Origin: Sphingopyxis sp.
GTDB taxonomy: Bacteria; Pseudomonadota; Alphaproteobacteria; Sphingomonadales; Sphingomonadaceae
Length of the DNA stretch: 64,000 nucleotides
Direction of reading: 5' to 3'
Assembly (NCBI RefSeq): GCF_016704835.1
Contig: NZ_JADIZJ010000021.1
Span: 496,001 to 560,000 of the forward strand
Of the stretch, positions 35,625 through 45,312 are shown piece after piece. Under the pieces are notes generated by a model. The model searched no databases. It saw only the letters and a program-made list of their open reading frames with translations, and was not told the origin of the DNA. Made by a program: the position numbers and the translations under genes. How positions within the stretch are numbered: the first letter of the stretch is position 1; each line of letters starts with the position of its first letter.

Positions 35625-37244
35625 TTATGCTCCCTTGGGATGCGTGCCGGCGGCCTGCGGCTCGCCCAACTCACCGGCACCGGGCAGAATATCCTCGCGA
35701 TCGCGCAGCGTGTCGAGGTGCATCCACTTCTTCACGATCGGCGACAACAGCAGGATAACGGCGCTGACCGCCAGTGTGATCAAGCCGATCTGCCAATAGA
35801 TGCCCAGTGTCGCTTCCTTGGTCATGTTGCCGCTTTCGCCGCCGGTCGCTTCACCGATCTTGCCGGCGACAAAATTCCCGACCGCCGTCATATAGAACCA
35901 CGCGCCCATGATCAGCGACGCCAGGAAGGTCGGCGCCAGCCGGTTCATCGCGCTCAGGCCAACGGGCGACAGGCAAAGCTCACCCGTCGTGTGGAGTAGA
36001 TAGAGCAGGAAGACGAACAGGACCGGGGTCGCGACTTCGGGCCCAACGGTGCTGGCACCCCAGACAAACACCAGGAAGCCAAGCCCGACCTGCGCCAACG
36101 CCAGCGCAAACTTCGCGGGCGCCGACGGTTCGAGACCCTTTTTGCCCAGCCATTGCCACAACGCGGCGAACACCGGCGCGAACAGGATGATGTAGATCGG
36201 ATTGATCGACTGGAACACCGATGCCGGCACCCCGCCCTTATCGACATAGCGATCGGTATAGAGGTTGAAGCTACCGCCAGCCTGTTCGAACAAGCCCCAG
36301 AACAGTGGGTTCAGCGCAATCAGGAACAGGATCGCGAACATCCGCTCACGTGGTTCCTTTTCCAGCTTAAAGCTCTCGTAAAGGACATAGCCAAGCAGCG
36401 CGAGGCCCGAGACGATCAGCAGGTTCTGGATAATATCCTGATACTGGACCAGCGCCCACATCACTGCGACGGCACCTAAGCCGATCGCATAGATCGTCGT
36501 TTCCTTCTGCTTCGACAGCGGCGCCGGGGCCTCGCCCGCGCCGAGCAGAACGTTCTTGCCCAGCACAAAGACAATCAAGCCAGCGACCATGCCGATGCCG
36601 GCGAGGCCAAAGCCATAGGCCCAGCCGATCTTCTGACCGAGATAACCTACGAGGATTGTGCCAAGCGCGGCGCCGACGTTAATTCCCATGTAAAAGATGG
36701 TGTAGGCCGCATCGCGGCGCAGGTCGGTCAGCCGGTACAACTGACCGACCATCACCGAGATATTCGCTTTCAGGAAACCCGACCCGACGATGATCAGCGC
36801 CAGCGCAAGCCAGAACACATTGATCGTTGCGTCTTCCTGTCCGCCCACGCCCTCGAACGCCATGAACAAATGGCCCAGCGCGAGCAGCACACCGCCGAAC
36901 AGCACCGCCTTGCGCTGTCCGAGATAGCGGTCGGCCAGATAGCCGCCGAGCACCGGAGTGATGTAAACGAGACTGGTATAGGCGCCGTAGATCAGGTTCG
37001 ATTTGCCATCCGAAAACAGCCAGTGCTGAGTCAGATAGAAGATCAGGATTGCACGCATGCCGTAATAGGAGAAACGCTCCCACATTTCGGCGAAGAACAG
37101 CATGTAGAGGCCCTTGGGATGGCCGGCGAATTCGGGTTTCTTGCTACCGGCGATCAGTGCCCCAACGCTCAAAAACGCGCCCAATACGACCACTGCGATC
37201 ACCGCAATCCAGTCGCCTTCATCCCAAAGGCCCATGTCTTTCAT
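35625..37244 (-). CDS. Proton-dependent oligopeptide transporter (POT/PTR2 family)
   Basis: The 539-aa major facilitator protein has 14 hydrophobic segments. The POT signature FFAEMWERFSYYGMRAILI carries ExxER and the conserved YYG, and the second family motif region is GFLKANISVMVGQLYR. It imports di- and tripeptides with protons. I chose the ATG at 37244 with AAGGGA 8 nt upstream; a TTG lies one codon earlier. It heads an operon with two amidohydrolases whose starts and stops almost touch. Confidence 0.95.
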   Translation of the reverse strand: MKDMGLWDEGDWIAVIAVVVLGAFLSVGALIAGSKKPEFAGHPKGLYMLFFAEMWERFSYYGMRAILIFYLTQHWLFSDGKSNLIYGAYTSLVYITPVLGGYLADRYLGQRKAVLFGGVLLALGHLFMAFEGVGGQEDATINVFWLALALIIVGSGFLKANISVMVGQLYRLTDLRRDAAYTIFYMGINVGAALGTILVGYLGQKIGWAYGFGLAGIGMVAGLIVFVLGKNVLLGAGEAPAPLSKQKETTIYAIGLGAVAVMWALVQYQDIIQNLLIVSGLALLGYVLYESFKLEKEPRERMFAILFLIALNPLFWGLFEQAGGSFNLYTDRYVDKGGVPASVFQSINPIYIILFAPVFAALWQWLGKKGLEPSAPAKFALALAQVGLGFLVFVWGASTVGPEVATPVLFVFLLYLLHTTGELCLSPVGLSAMNRLAPTFLASLIMGAWFYMTAVGNFVAGKIGEATGGESGNMTKEATLGIYWQIGLITLAVSAVILLLSPIVKKWMHLDTLRDREDILPGAGELGEPQAAGTHPKGA

Positions 37245-37409
37245 CAAAGCGTCCCTTTTCGCTGTTATCGTAGACGCGGCCTCCCGCCGCGCGAATGGGG
37301 CAACCTAGCGCGAAAATTGCGTATGGGAAGAATCTAATTGCGCGTGAAACCATCGGTCCGGCGCATTGCCAGGGTTGCACGGGGCCGGCTGGACGGCCAA
37401 ATGGACGCC

Positions 37410-37991
37410 ATGTTCAACGACCGCTCCTCGCTGCTCGCCCACCTCGCCACCCGCCGTTCGGGCAAGGCCCGCGACATGATTGCGCCCGGCCCCGATGCGG
37501 CGCAGTTGCACGACATCATCGCGCTGGCGCTGCGCACACCCGATCATGGCAAGCTCGCCCCCTGGCGTATCATCTCCGTTGCCGCCGATCAGCGCGGCGC
37601 ATTCGCGGCACTGCTCAAGACCGCATGGATCGAGGAGAATCCCGGCGCCGCCGGGCTCGACCTGTCAGCGCTCGACCAGTTCGCGCATCAGGCGCCCAGC
37701 CTGCTCGTGCTGCTGTCGACGCCGGTGGCAGCCAGCAAGATCCCGGTGTGGGAGCAGCAGATGTCGGCGGGCGCGGTCGGCATGAACCTGCTCCACGCCG
37801 CGCACGCGCACGGCTTCGTCGGCAGCTGGCTCACGGGCTGGGCCGCCTACAACCCCGGGGTGGCCGCAGCTTTTGGCGCGGGCGTCGGCGACACGATCGT
37901 CGGATATTTCTTCCTCGGCTCGCCAGCACGCGAACTCGACGAACGCCCACGCCCTGAATATGACGACGTCGTTCGAGCATGGGAAATTTAG
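37410..37991 (+). CDS. Nitroreductase family protein (YdjA-like)
   Basis: The 193-aa flavoprotein starts with the FMN-binding region LATRRSGKARDM and carries RTPDHGKLAPWRII. Its C-terminal half holds QQMSAGAVGMNLLHAAHAHG and the glycine-rich WLTGWAAYN. It matches the YdjA-type NAD(P)H nitroreductases. I chose the ATG at 37410; ATGs at 37401 and 37338 are possible. It is divergent from the peptide transporter and 71 nt upstream of the GntR gene. Confidence 0.88.
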   Translation: MFNDRSSLLAHLATRRSGKARDMIAPGPDAAQLHDIIALALRTPDHGKLAPWRIISVAADQRGAFAALLKTAWIEENPGAAGLDLSALDQFAHQAPSLLVLLSTPVAASKIPVWEQQMSAGAVGMNLLHAAHAHGFVGSWLTGWAAYNPGVAAAFGAGVGDTIVGYFFLGSPARELDERPRPEYDDVVRAWEI

Positions 37992-38062
37992 TAACACAAA
38001 AGACGCTGAATTTGTAATAACTGGCATTTGACTGTGGTGCTGTCTTATGGCATTAAGGCGGC

Positions 38063-38410
38063 ATGCTCGATCAATCCAAACCCGTATATCAGCGTCTGCG
38101 CGACGTCATCGCCAACGCGATCCTCGACGGCAATTTCCGCGACGGCGACATGCTCCCTTCGGTGCGCTCGCTCGCAGCCGAGGAAGGCGCCAACCCGCTC
38201 ACCGTCGCGAAGGCGTATCAGACGTTTCAGGACGAAGGGCTGGTGACGGTCAAACGCGGCGTCGGCATGTTCGTCGCCGATGGCGCGACCGAACGGCTAC
38301 GCTCCCTGATGCGCGAAGATTTCCTGACCAACGTCTGGCCTCCTGTCGCGGACCAGATGCGCCGCATCGGCCTCGACGCCCGGACATTGCTGGATTTAGC
38401 CGAGGCGTGA
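38063..38410 (+). CDS. GntR family regulator, YtrA type
   Basis: The 115-aa protein has the winged helix of GntR (YQRLRDVIANAILDGNF and LPSVRSLAAEEGANPLTVAKAYQ) followed by a short helical tail of about 40 residues. This is the YtrA subfamily, which usually controls ABC transporters nearby. None is seen here, so the target is unknown. The upstream 70 nt is AT-rich. Confidence 0.92.
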   Translation: MLDQSKPVYQRLRDVIANAILDGNFRDGDMLPSVRSLAAEEGANPLTVAKAYQTFQDEGLVTVKRGVGMFVADGATERLRSLMREDFLTNVWPPVADQMRRIGLDARTLLDLAEA

Positions 38411-38414
38411 CCCC

Positions 38415-38447
38415 GATCCTCCCCATCGCTTCGCGACAGGGAGGACC
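38415..38447. repeat. Single hairpin of palindromic family A
   Basis: CCTCCCcatcgcttcgcgacaGGGAGG forms one hairpin between the convergent GntR and PrsT genes. It may also act as a weak terminator. Confidence 0.65.
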
Positions 38448-38455
38448 AACAAATA

Positions 38456-40300
38456 TCACCGCCCCACCTGCGCCGACTTGTCCCGCAAATCCGCTGCGGC
38501 CTGCCGATTGCCGCGCTTCCACAGCAGATCGGCATAAATCCGCATGATCCCGGCATTGAGCGGTTGCAGTCGATACGCCCGGTCGATCAACGCCAGCGCA
38601 CGCACATCATCGCCCCTCGCCGCCCACGCCCGCGCCAGTTCGCGCAGGACTACCGCATCGCGATCGCCGGTCCGGTCGCGCACGCGCTCGAAATGTTCGA
38701 TCGCTTCGTCCCAATGCGCCAGGTCCATCGCCAGATGTCCCCCCAGCCGGTCGGCGGCGATGCTCGACGGCTGGCTGTCGCGCAGCGCCAGGATCGCGGC
38801 GCCCGACCCCGCGGCGTCGCCTGCCCGGAACAACGCATTGGCCAGCCTGAGCGTGGTGCGCTCGCTCGCTTCCAGATCGCGCGCGGTGCGGTAGGCCTGC
38901 ACCGCCAGGTCGAAACGCCCGCCCGCCAGCGCCGCGTCGCCCAGCAGGATATGCGCGTCGGCGACCCCGCGGTTCGCATCGCGCAGCCGCGTCGCACGCG
39001 CGATCGCCTGTGCACCATTGCCATTCGAAATATCCGCGGCGATCGCCGGGATCGCCAACGCCGGGTTCAGCGGCTCGCCATCGGCCGATCGGCTCAGCAA
39101 GCCATAGTCATAATCGGCTGCAAACGGCACCGCCTCACCGCGCGTCAGCGTCGCCGCGCGCGTCAGATAGTCGGCGGCCTCGCCGCGCCGCCCCAATTCG
39201 CTTGCAGCCCGCGCCGCCAGGAGCAACGACCAGCTATCAGCGTCGGTGCGATCCACGATCGGCAGCAAAGCCTCGATCGCACCATCGGCGTCGCCATCGG
39301 CCCAGGTCGCGGCGGCGAGAATCCGCCGCGCGGTAAAATTACCCGGCTGATCGGCCAGTAGCCGGTCGGCCCAGGTCGCCGCCACCGCCTCGCCGCCCAG
39401 TTCGAGCTCGACGACCGCGCTCAGCAGCATGAAACCCGGCTCGCCGTCGATCGCGCCGCGCGTGCGCTGGAGCAGACTGCGCGCCAGCCGATAATTGTCG
39501 GCGCGCGCCGCGAGCACCGCTTGCAGGTAAAAAAGCCGCGGATCACCCGGTACGACCGTTGCCGCACGGCGCAGCGCGACCAGCATGTCGCGATAGTGCC
39601 CCAGATCGCCGAGCGTCGCCGCTTGGTCGATCAGCGCGTCGATATTGTCGGGATCGGCGACCAGCGCCTGATCATACCATGGCAGCGACGCCTTCAGCCC
39701 ATCCGCGGTCCGGATCAGATTTGCCTTATATGCCAGCGCCGCGCTGTTCGCTTTATCGAGCTCGATCGCATAATCGACCGCATCGCGCGCACCCGCCGTA
39801 TCGGCATTGGCATTGCGAAACCGAGCGACATCGACCCACAGCGCCGAACTGCGCGGCAGTTCGCGTACTGCCCGGTCATACGCATCGCGCGCCGCATCCA
39901 GATCGCCGTTCGACAGATGGACATCGCCCGCGACCCACGCCGCCTCGCCGAACATATCGGGGATGATCTCACCGCCGTCGATCGTTTCCAGCGCGCGCTG
40001 TCCCTCGCCCTGCATCGCAAATGCGCGCGCGAGTAGCGGCCGCAGCGCCGCAGCATTGCCGCCAGCCGCCAGCGCGCCGTTCACTGCGGCTTCGGCGCCG
40101 ACCCCATCGCCCAATTGAATCGCCACCCGCGCCAGCTCGACGCGCTCGGCAATCGCCTGCGGATTGTCGACAATCGCATCCTCTAATGCGGCGCGGCGCG
40201 CCTCGAACGCCTGCCGCGGCGCGTCGGAACGCACGCCGCCGCAACCGGCCAGCACCGCTGCCGCCAACAACGCGCTTGTCCAGACACAGCCGCGCCCCAT
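38456..40300 (-). CDS. prsT: TPR lipoprotein, PrsT-like
   Basis: The 614-aa protein has a lipoprotein signal (ALLAAAVLAGCGG, lipobox Cys20). The rest is made of tetratricopeptide helical pairs, recognised by repeated A-x-x-x-Y/L-x-x-A-x-P spacing. Position directly after the prsK and prsR genes matches the PEP-CTERM/exosortase-associated PrsT, thought to help export or assemble exopolysaccharide. The name rests on context more than on sequence. The start codon touches the prsR stop with no gap. Confidence 0.75.
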   Translation of the reverse strand: MGRGCVWTSALLAAAVLAGCGGVRSDAPRQAFEARRAALEDAIVDNPQAIAERVELARVAIQLGDGVGAEAAVNGALAAGGNAAALRPLLARAFAMQGEGQRALETIDGGEIIPDMFGEAAWVAGDVHLSNGDLDAARDAYDRAVRELPRSSALWVDVARFRNANADTAGARDAVDYAIELDKANSAALAYKANLIRTADGLKASLPWYDQALVADPDNIDALIDQAATLGDLGHYRDMLVALRRAATVVPGDPRLFYLQAVLAARADNYRLARSLLQRTRGAIDGEPGFMLLSAVVELELGGEAVAATWADRLLADQPGNFTARRILAAATWADGDADGAIEALLPIVDRTDADSWSLLLAARAASELGRRGEAADYLTRAATLTRGEAVPFAADYDYGLLSRSADGEPLNPALAIPAIAADISNGNGAQAIARATRLRDANRGVADAHILLGDAALAGGRFDLAVQAYRTARDLEASERTTLRLANALFRAGDAAGSGAAILALRDSQPSSIAADRLGGHLAMDLAHWDEAIEHFERVRDRTGDRDAVVLRELARAWAARGDDVRALALIDRAYRLQPLNAGIMRIYADLLWKRGNRQAAADLRDKSAQVGR

Positions 40301-41680
40301 TCAGGCCTGCATCCGATATTGCTTGAGCAGATCGTACAGCGTCGGCCGGCTGATCCCGAGCAGCTTGGCAGCGGCCGAGATATTGCCCTCACTCTGCGTC
40401 ATCGCGCGGCGGATCGCGACGCGGTCGGCTGCCTCGCGCGCGCTGCGCAGGTTCAGCCATGCTTCTTCGCCGTCATCCGCGCGCCCGTTCATCAGGTCAA
40501 GGTCGTCCTTCATCACCAGCTTGCCATCGGCCATGATCACCGCGCGCTTGATCCGGTTTTCCAGCTCGCGGACATTGCCCGGCCAGCGCCCTTCGTCGAT
40601 CGCCTGTAACGCCTCGGGAGCAAAGCCGCGCACCGCGGGGTTCATCGCGGGCGCATATTGATGCAGGAAATGCCGCGCCAGCAGCACCGCGTCGCCGGGC
40701 CGTTCGGCAAGCGACGGGATCTTCACCACCATCTCTGCCAGCCGGTAATAGAGGTCGTCGCGAAAGCTCTGCTCGGCGATCATCGCGTCCAAGTCGCGAT
40801 GCGTTGCGCAAACGATCCTTGTATCGACCGCAATCACCCTGCGTCCACCGATTCGCTCGATCGTCCGCTCCTGCAAAAAACGCAGCAATTTGACTTGTAG
40901 CGGCAACGGAATATCGCCGACTTCGTCGAGAAACAACGTCCCGCCATGCGCCAGCTCGATCTTGCCCTCGGTCATCTTTACCGCGCCGGTGAACGCGCCC
41001 TTTTCATGCCCAAACAACTCGCTCTCGAGCAAATTTTCCGGGATCGCCGCGCAGTTGATCGCGACAAACGTCCCATCGCGCCGCTCGCTAGCTTCGTGCA
41101 GCCCGCGCGCCAGCAGTTCCTTGCCGGTGCCGCTGGCACCAAGCAGCATTACGGACACGTCGAGGTTCGCGACGCGCTCGATCGTCCGCGCGACCTTCTG
41201 CATCTCGGGGGCGCCGGTGATCATTCCGCCGAGGACGCGATCGTCGCCGCTCCCCTGCTGCGCCAGCCGCGCATTCTCGGCCTCGAGCTCGCGGACGTGG
41301 AAAGCGCGGGCAACGATCAGTCCCAACTCGTCAATGTCGATCGGCTTCTGATAAAAATCCCACGCGCCGCTCGCGATCGCTGCCAGCGCGCTGGCCCTTT
41401 CGCCATGCCCCGACACGACGATGACCTTGGTATCGGGCTTTGCCTGAAGGATCGCGCTCAGCGTCCGGAATCCTTCGCGCGTGCCGTCGGGATCGGGCGG
41501 CAGCCCCAGGTCGAGCGTCACCACATCGGGCTCCTCGGCGCGCAGCAATTCGATCGCGGCATCATGGTCGCCCGCGATGAGAACCTGATAGTCCTCATAC
41601 GCCCATTTGAGCTGCGTCTGCAGCCCCGGGTCATCCTCGACCACCAGCAATTTGCGGATCTTGCCGCCGCGTTCGTTCAT
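40301..41680 (-). CDS. prsR: Sigma-54-dependent response regulator PrsR
   Basis: The 459-aa NtrC-type activator has a receiver domain (LLVVEDDPGLQ; phospho-acceptor Asp57 in VVTLDLGLPP). It also has an AAA+ domain with Walker A GASGTGKELLARG, GAFTGAVKMTEG and Walker B GTLFLDEVGD, and a Fis-type HTH at the end (EGNISAAAKLLGISRPTLYDLL). GAFTGA shows it works with RNA polymerase sigma-54. PrsR is the PEP-CTERM-box regulator. I chose the ATG at 41680, overlapping the prsK stop by 4 nt. Confidence 0.93.
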   Translation of the reverse strand: MNERGGKIRKLLVVEDDPGLQTQLKWAYEDYQVLIAGDHDAAIELLRAEEPDVVTLDLGLPPDPDGTREGFRTLSAILQAKPDTKVIVVSGHGERASALAAIASGAWDFYQKPIDIDELGLIVARAFHVRELEAENARLAQQGSGDDRVLGGMITGAPEMQKVARTIERVANLDVSVMLLGASGTGKELLARGLHEASERRDGTFVAINCAAIPENLLESELFGHEKGAFTGAVKMTEGKIELAHGGTLFLDEVGDIPLPLQVKLLRFLQERTIERIGGRRVIAVDTRIVCATHRDLDAMIAEQSFRDDLYYRLAEMVVKIPSLAERPGDAVLLARHFLHQYAPAMNPAVRGFAPEALQAIDEGRWPGNVRELENRIKRAVIMADGKLVMKDDLDLMNGRADDGEEAWLNLRSAREAADRVAIRRAMTQSEGNISAAAKLLGISRPTLYDLLKQYRMQA

Positions 41681-43797
41681 TGCGATGCTACCTTCATCAT
41701 CGGAGTGTCGGTGCCGATGCCATCCTTGGCGTCGGCAAGCGGCAGCCACAGGGTGAAGCTGCTGCCCTTGCCGGGTTCGCTGTCGACATCGATCGCGCCA
41801 CCCATCGCCTGGGCGATCTGCAACGCTTCGAACGCCCCCAGACCGAAACCGCCATCCTTGGTCGATACAAAGGGCTTGAACAATTCATCGCGAATAAAGC
41901 TGCGGGTCATGCCGCAACCTTGGTCGATCACATCGATGCGTGCGCGGCCATGTTCGGACACCCCGACCACCTGCACCGCCGCATCGGGCGTCGACGCATC
42001 GATCGCGTTGGCGACCAGATGTTGCACAATCTGCCGAACCGATGCCGCGTCGGCCCACGCCGCCAGCCCCGCCTGACAGCCGACGAACAGTGCGCGGCGC
42101 GACCGCGCTTCGGCAGCGATATCGTTCAGGACCGGCTCGATCAAAACCCGCCCCGCCGCTGCCGCCGCGCCGCGCGCGCGCGGTGCCAGCCGCACCAGCA
42201 GGTCGCTCAGTCGACCCGCCGAAATCTTTAGCGTTTCAACCATGTCAGCGCGAAATTCGGGCTTGTCGGCATGACGCTCGGCGTTGCGCGCGAGCAGGCC
42301 GATTTGGCTCGCCAGGTTCTTGATGTCGTGCATGATGAAGGCAAATCGGCGGTTAAACTCGTCGAACCGTCGTGCCTCTGACAAGGCCGCCTGGCTTTGC
42401 GATTCGGCCAGATAGCTCGCCGCCTGTTGCCCCGCGATGCGCAGCACATCCAGATCTTCCCAATCGAGCGCGCGCGACACCGGTGGTCGGTGCAGGACGA
42501 CGACTGCGATCATGCGATGGAAATGCAGGACTGGTACGACGACCCAAGCGCGCGGGTCGGCGAGCAGCCAATCGGGAAGCGCCAGATCCTCGCCCGCCCC
42601 ATCGCTACCAGCCGGTCCGCGGCGTTGCGCGTCGAGATCGACGATATGCCGCGTCTCCTGCAACATAAACGCCGACCGCACCGACAGCGTCGCGTCGTCG
42701 GCATCAACATCGACCGGCCAATGCCACTGATCGGCAACGCGAAAACTGCCTGCAGCGCCGAGCACCATTAGCAACGCGCCGGGGCTGCCGGTCAGTTCGG
42801 CCAGCGCCTTGGCGACACGGCGATGCAGGTTACAATCCTCCTCGCCGTCCCCCTGCCCCAGCGTCGCCGTAAAGCGCATCCATTCGCTGCGATAATCATA
42901 ACGATGCTCGAAAAAATGCTTAGAGATCATCACCGACAACCAGGCGCGCGCGCGCGCCGACGCGATCAGCACGCCACCGGCGCCGAGCGCGACGACCAGC
43001 GAGGCGCCTTGCGCCAATTCGGCATAATCGCCGCCGACCAGGCGTGCGATCGCGCCAGTCAGCCCGATGACGACCAGATAGGCGGCGCCACCGAGCAGGG
43101 TCAGCGTCCGCATCGCCGCGGTCCGCGACAACCGCATCCGCTCGCGCCCGATGTCCATCGCGGCAACAACGTAAGTCGGTAAGGTCATCAGCACGACCGC
43201 GGGAAGCAGCGCGATCAGCGTCGATGCCGTCTTGCCGGTCAGCGCGCCGATCAGCTGGACGTTGAGTTCATACGCCCACAGCATTGCGAATCCGCCGGCA
43301 ACCGCCATCAGCGGCATCCGCAGACCCGCGCTCGCATGACGGACCCCGCTATCGACGATCAGCAGCCCGCCCACCGCGACAATCATCGCCGCAAACACCA
43401 GCGTCGGTGCCATCCATGGCTCCGCCCCTGCCCCGGCGCGCCAATAGGCGGCGGCGCCCAGAACCAACGTCAGGACGGCGATGGTCATCAGCATCCGCAG
43501 GATCAGGCGCAGCGGCCGCGTCATCGGCGCCGCTGCCGTCCAGAATGTCGCGCTCAACCACCCCAGCATCGCCAGATCGCGCAGCGTCTGCACCACAAAG
43601 GTCAGCGACGATCCCGGCCCGAACTGTACAAGCGCGGCGCACCACATCGCTGTGGCCACAGCCGTCATTGTTAGCAGCTGGGGCGCCGGCATCAGCGCCA
43701 CCATCCGCGCCTTGGGCCGCGCCAGCAACCACAGAGCGACGACCGAAAACCCGACCAGCCCCAGCACCGACAAAATTTCGGACAACCCCGTCAGCAT
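41677..43797 (-). CDS. prsK: Membrane sensor histidine kinase PrsK
   Basis: The 706-aa kinase has about eight N-terminal helices (residues 1-300), a GAF-like sensor region (about 320-460), and His490 in FIMHDIKNLA. The ATPase domain shows the N box QHLVANAIDAS, DQGCGM and FGLGAFEALQIA. The sequence FAFIMHDIKNLASQ is the hallmark of PrsK in exosortase-linked clusters. It should phosphorylate PrsR, which overlaps its end. It starts 1 nt after the glycosyltransferase stop. Confidence 0.92.
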   Translation of the reverse strand: MLTGLSEILSVLGLVGFSVVALWLLARPKARMVALMPAPQLLTMTAVATAMWCAALVQFGPGSSLTFVVQTLRDLAMLGWLSATFWTAAAPMTRPLRLILRMLMTIAVLTLVLGAAAYWRAGAGAEPWMAPTLVFAAMIVAVGGLLIVDSGVRHASAGLRMPLMAVAGGFAMLWAYELNVQLIGALTGKTASTLIALLPAVVLMTLPTYVVAAMDIGRERMRLSRTAAMRTLTLLGGAAYLVVIGLTGAIARLVGGDYAELAQGASLVVALGAGGVLIASARARAWLSVMISKHFFEHRYDYRSEWMRFTATLGQGDGEEDCNLHRRVAKALAELTGSPGALLMVLGAAGSFRVADQWHWPVDVDADDATLSVRSAFMLQETRHIVDLDAQRRGPAGSDGAGEDLALPDWLLADPRAWVVVPVLHFHRMIAVVVLHRPPVSRALDWEDLDVLRIAGQQAASYLAESQSQAALSEARRFDEFNRRFAFIMHDIKNLASQIGLLARNAERHADKPEFRADMVETLKISAGRLSDLLVRLAPRARGAAAAAGRVLIEPVLNDIAAEARSRRALFVGCQAGLAAWADAASVRQIVQHLVANAIDASTPDAAVQVVGVSEHGRARIDVIDQGCGMTRSFIRDELFKPFVSTKDGGFGLGAFEALQIAQAMGGAIDVDSEPGKGSSFTLWLPLADAKDGIGTDTPMMKVASQ

Positions 43798-43798
43798 G

Positions 43799-45186
43799 TC
43801 AGCGAGCGCCGTCAGGCCACAGCACGACGCGCACCGTCTGCAACAGGATCAACAGGTCAAGGAAGGGCGAATAATTTTTCGCATAATAGAGGTCATATTC
43901 CAGCTTTACCCGCGCATCCTCGACCGACGCGCCATAGGGATAATTGATCTGCGCCCAGCCGGTCAGCCCCGGCTTAACCATGTGCCGTTCGGCGTAAAAG
44001 GGCATTTTCTGTTCTAGTTCGTCGACGAAGCTCGGCCGTTCGGGGCGCGGCCCGACAAAGCTCATCTCGCCCTTCAGCACGCACCACAGCTGCGGCAGCT
44101 CGTCGATCCTCAGCTTGCGGATAATCCGCCCGACGCGGGTGACGCGCGGGTCGTTTTCACTCGCCCACACCGCTTTGCCCGCGGCTTCCGCATCGGTGCG
44201 CATCGACCGGATCTTGTAGATGTCATAAGGCTCGCCGAACAGGCCGACGCGCGGCTGGCGGTAAAAAACCGGGCCGCGGCTGTCGAGCACGACCGCGAGT
44301 CCTGCGACAACAATCAGCGGCAAACCAACGATCAACACGATCAAGCTGGCGACGATATCGAACAACCGTTTGCCGACCTTCGAAATCCGCTGGCCCGCCG
44401 AAAAGCCATCGGAAAAAATCAGCCCGCTCGGGTTCGTCGTCGCGAGATCGACCCGCCCGGTCTCGCGCTCGATAAAGCTTGCGATGTCGTTGACATGCAC
44501 CCCCGTCGTCTTGACGCGCAGCAGGTCGTTCAGCGGCAATGCATTGCGCCGTTCCTCCAGCGCCAAAACCACCTCGCCCGCGCGCAGCGCGACGACATGT
44601 TCGGACAGATTGGGGATCGCTTCGCGCAGCACCGCGCTGGCGATCTTTTTCTCGACCCCGCTCATCGCCACAAAGCCGACGATCTCCAGCCCGCTGCCCG
44701 GTTCGTTGGCCAATACCGCCAGCCGCGCCGCGCGCGGTCCGGCGCCGAGCACCAAAATCCGGCGCCGAAACGCCTCCGCCCAGCCGACTGCGTCAGCGCC
44801 AGCCGGATCAGGAACAGCGCCGCGATCGCCAGCGCCATCGCATACAGGCTGTTCGCACGCCACAAAGTCGCGCTCGGCAAAAGAAAGCCGAGTACCGACA
44901 GGAAAATTACCCCGAGCGAAATCGCCGCGAGCAGGCGCGCCGTGGCAAAACGCATCGAGCGCAGCCCCTCGTTCCCGTACATCCCGGTCGCCATCATCGC
45001 GAGCGAATTGGACACCGCAAACGTCACCAGCGGCAGCCAGCGGTCGATCAGCGGCCCAGCGTCGAACGCCGCCTGGTTAGCATAGAGGTGCCACGCCGCT
45101 TCGGCCGAGCCGAGCAGTGCCAGAAATTCGATCAGCGCCAGCCAGACGACGGCGTGCGGAACATAATGTTTGAACAACCGGAACAT
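43799..45186 (-). pseudogene. XrtA/PEP-CTERM system undecaprenyl-phosphate glycosyltransferase, frameshifted
   Basis: Two open frames together make one TIGR03013-type polyprenyl glycosyltransferase. The N-terminal membrane part (MFRLFKHYVPHAVVW to about residue 135) is read from 45186 to about 44782. From AEAFRRRILVLGAGPRAARL to the end (CKIRSMRTD-like YDIYKIRSMRTDAEA, ELPQLWCVLKGEMSFVGPRP, PGLTGWAQINYPYGAS) it is read in another frame to 43799. Adding one C to the plus-strand run at 44779-44781 joins them into 462 aa, the normal family length. No other disruption is seen, so this is a recent mutation or a base-calling error. It heads the prs operon. Confidence 0.88.
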
Positions 45187-45312
45187 GGAAAATCAGGAAC
45201 CCTTTCGCGTCGCCTGATACTACAATCGAGGCGTCAACTGTCGGTTAATTTTACACTTGTCATATACGCAATCGGGGGTGACCCGCGTTTCCCGACGCGA
45301 TACACCGGCGCG

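Noticed and set aside
44662..44863. Programmed frameshift in the glycosyltransferase
   Set aside because: There is no slippery heptamer or downstream pseudoknot at 44779-44790. A simple single-base loss in a C-run explains the data better.
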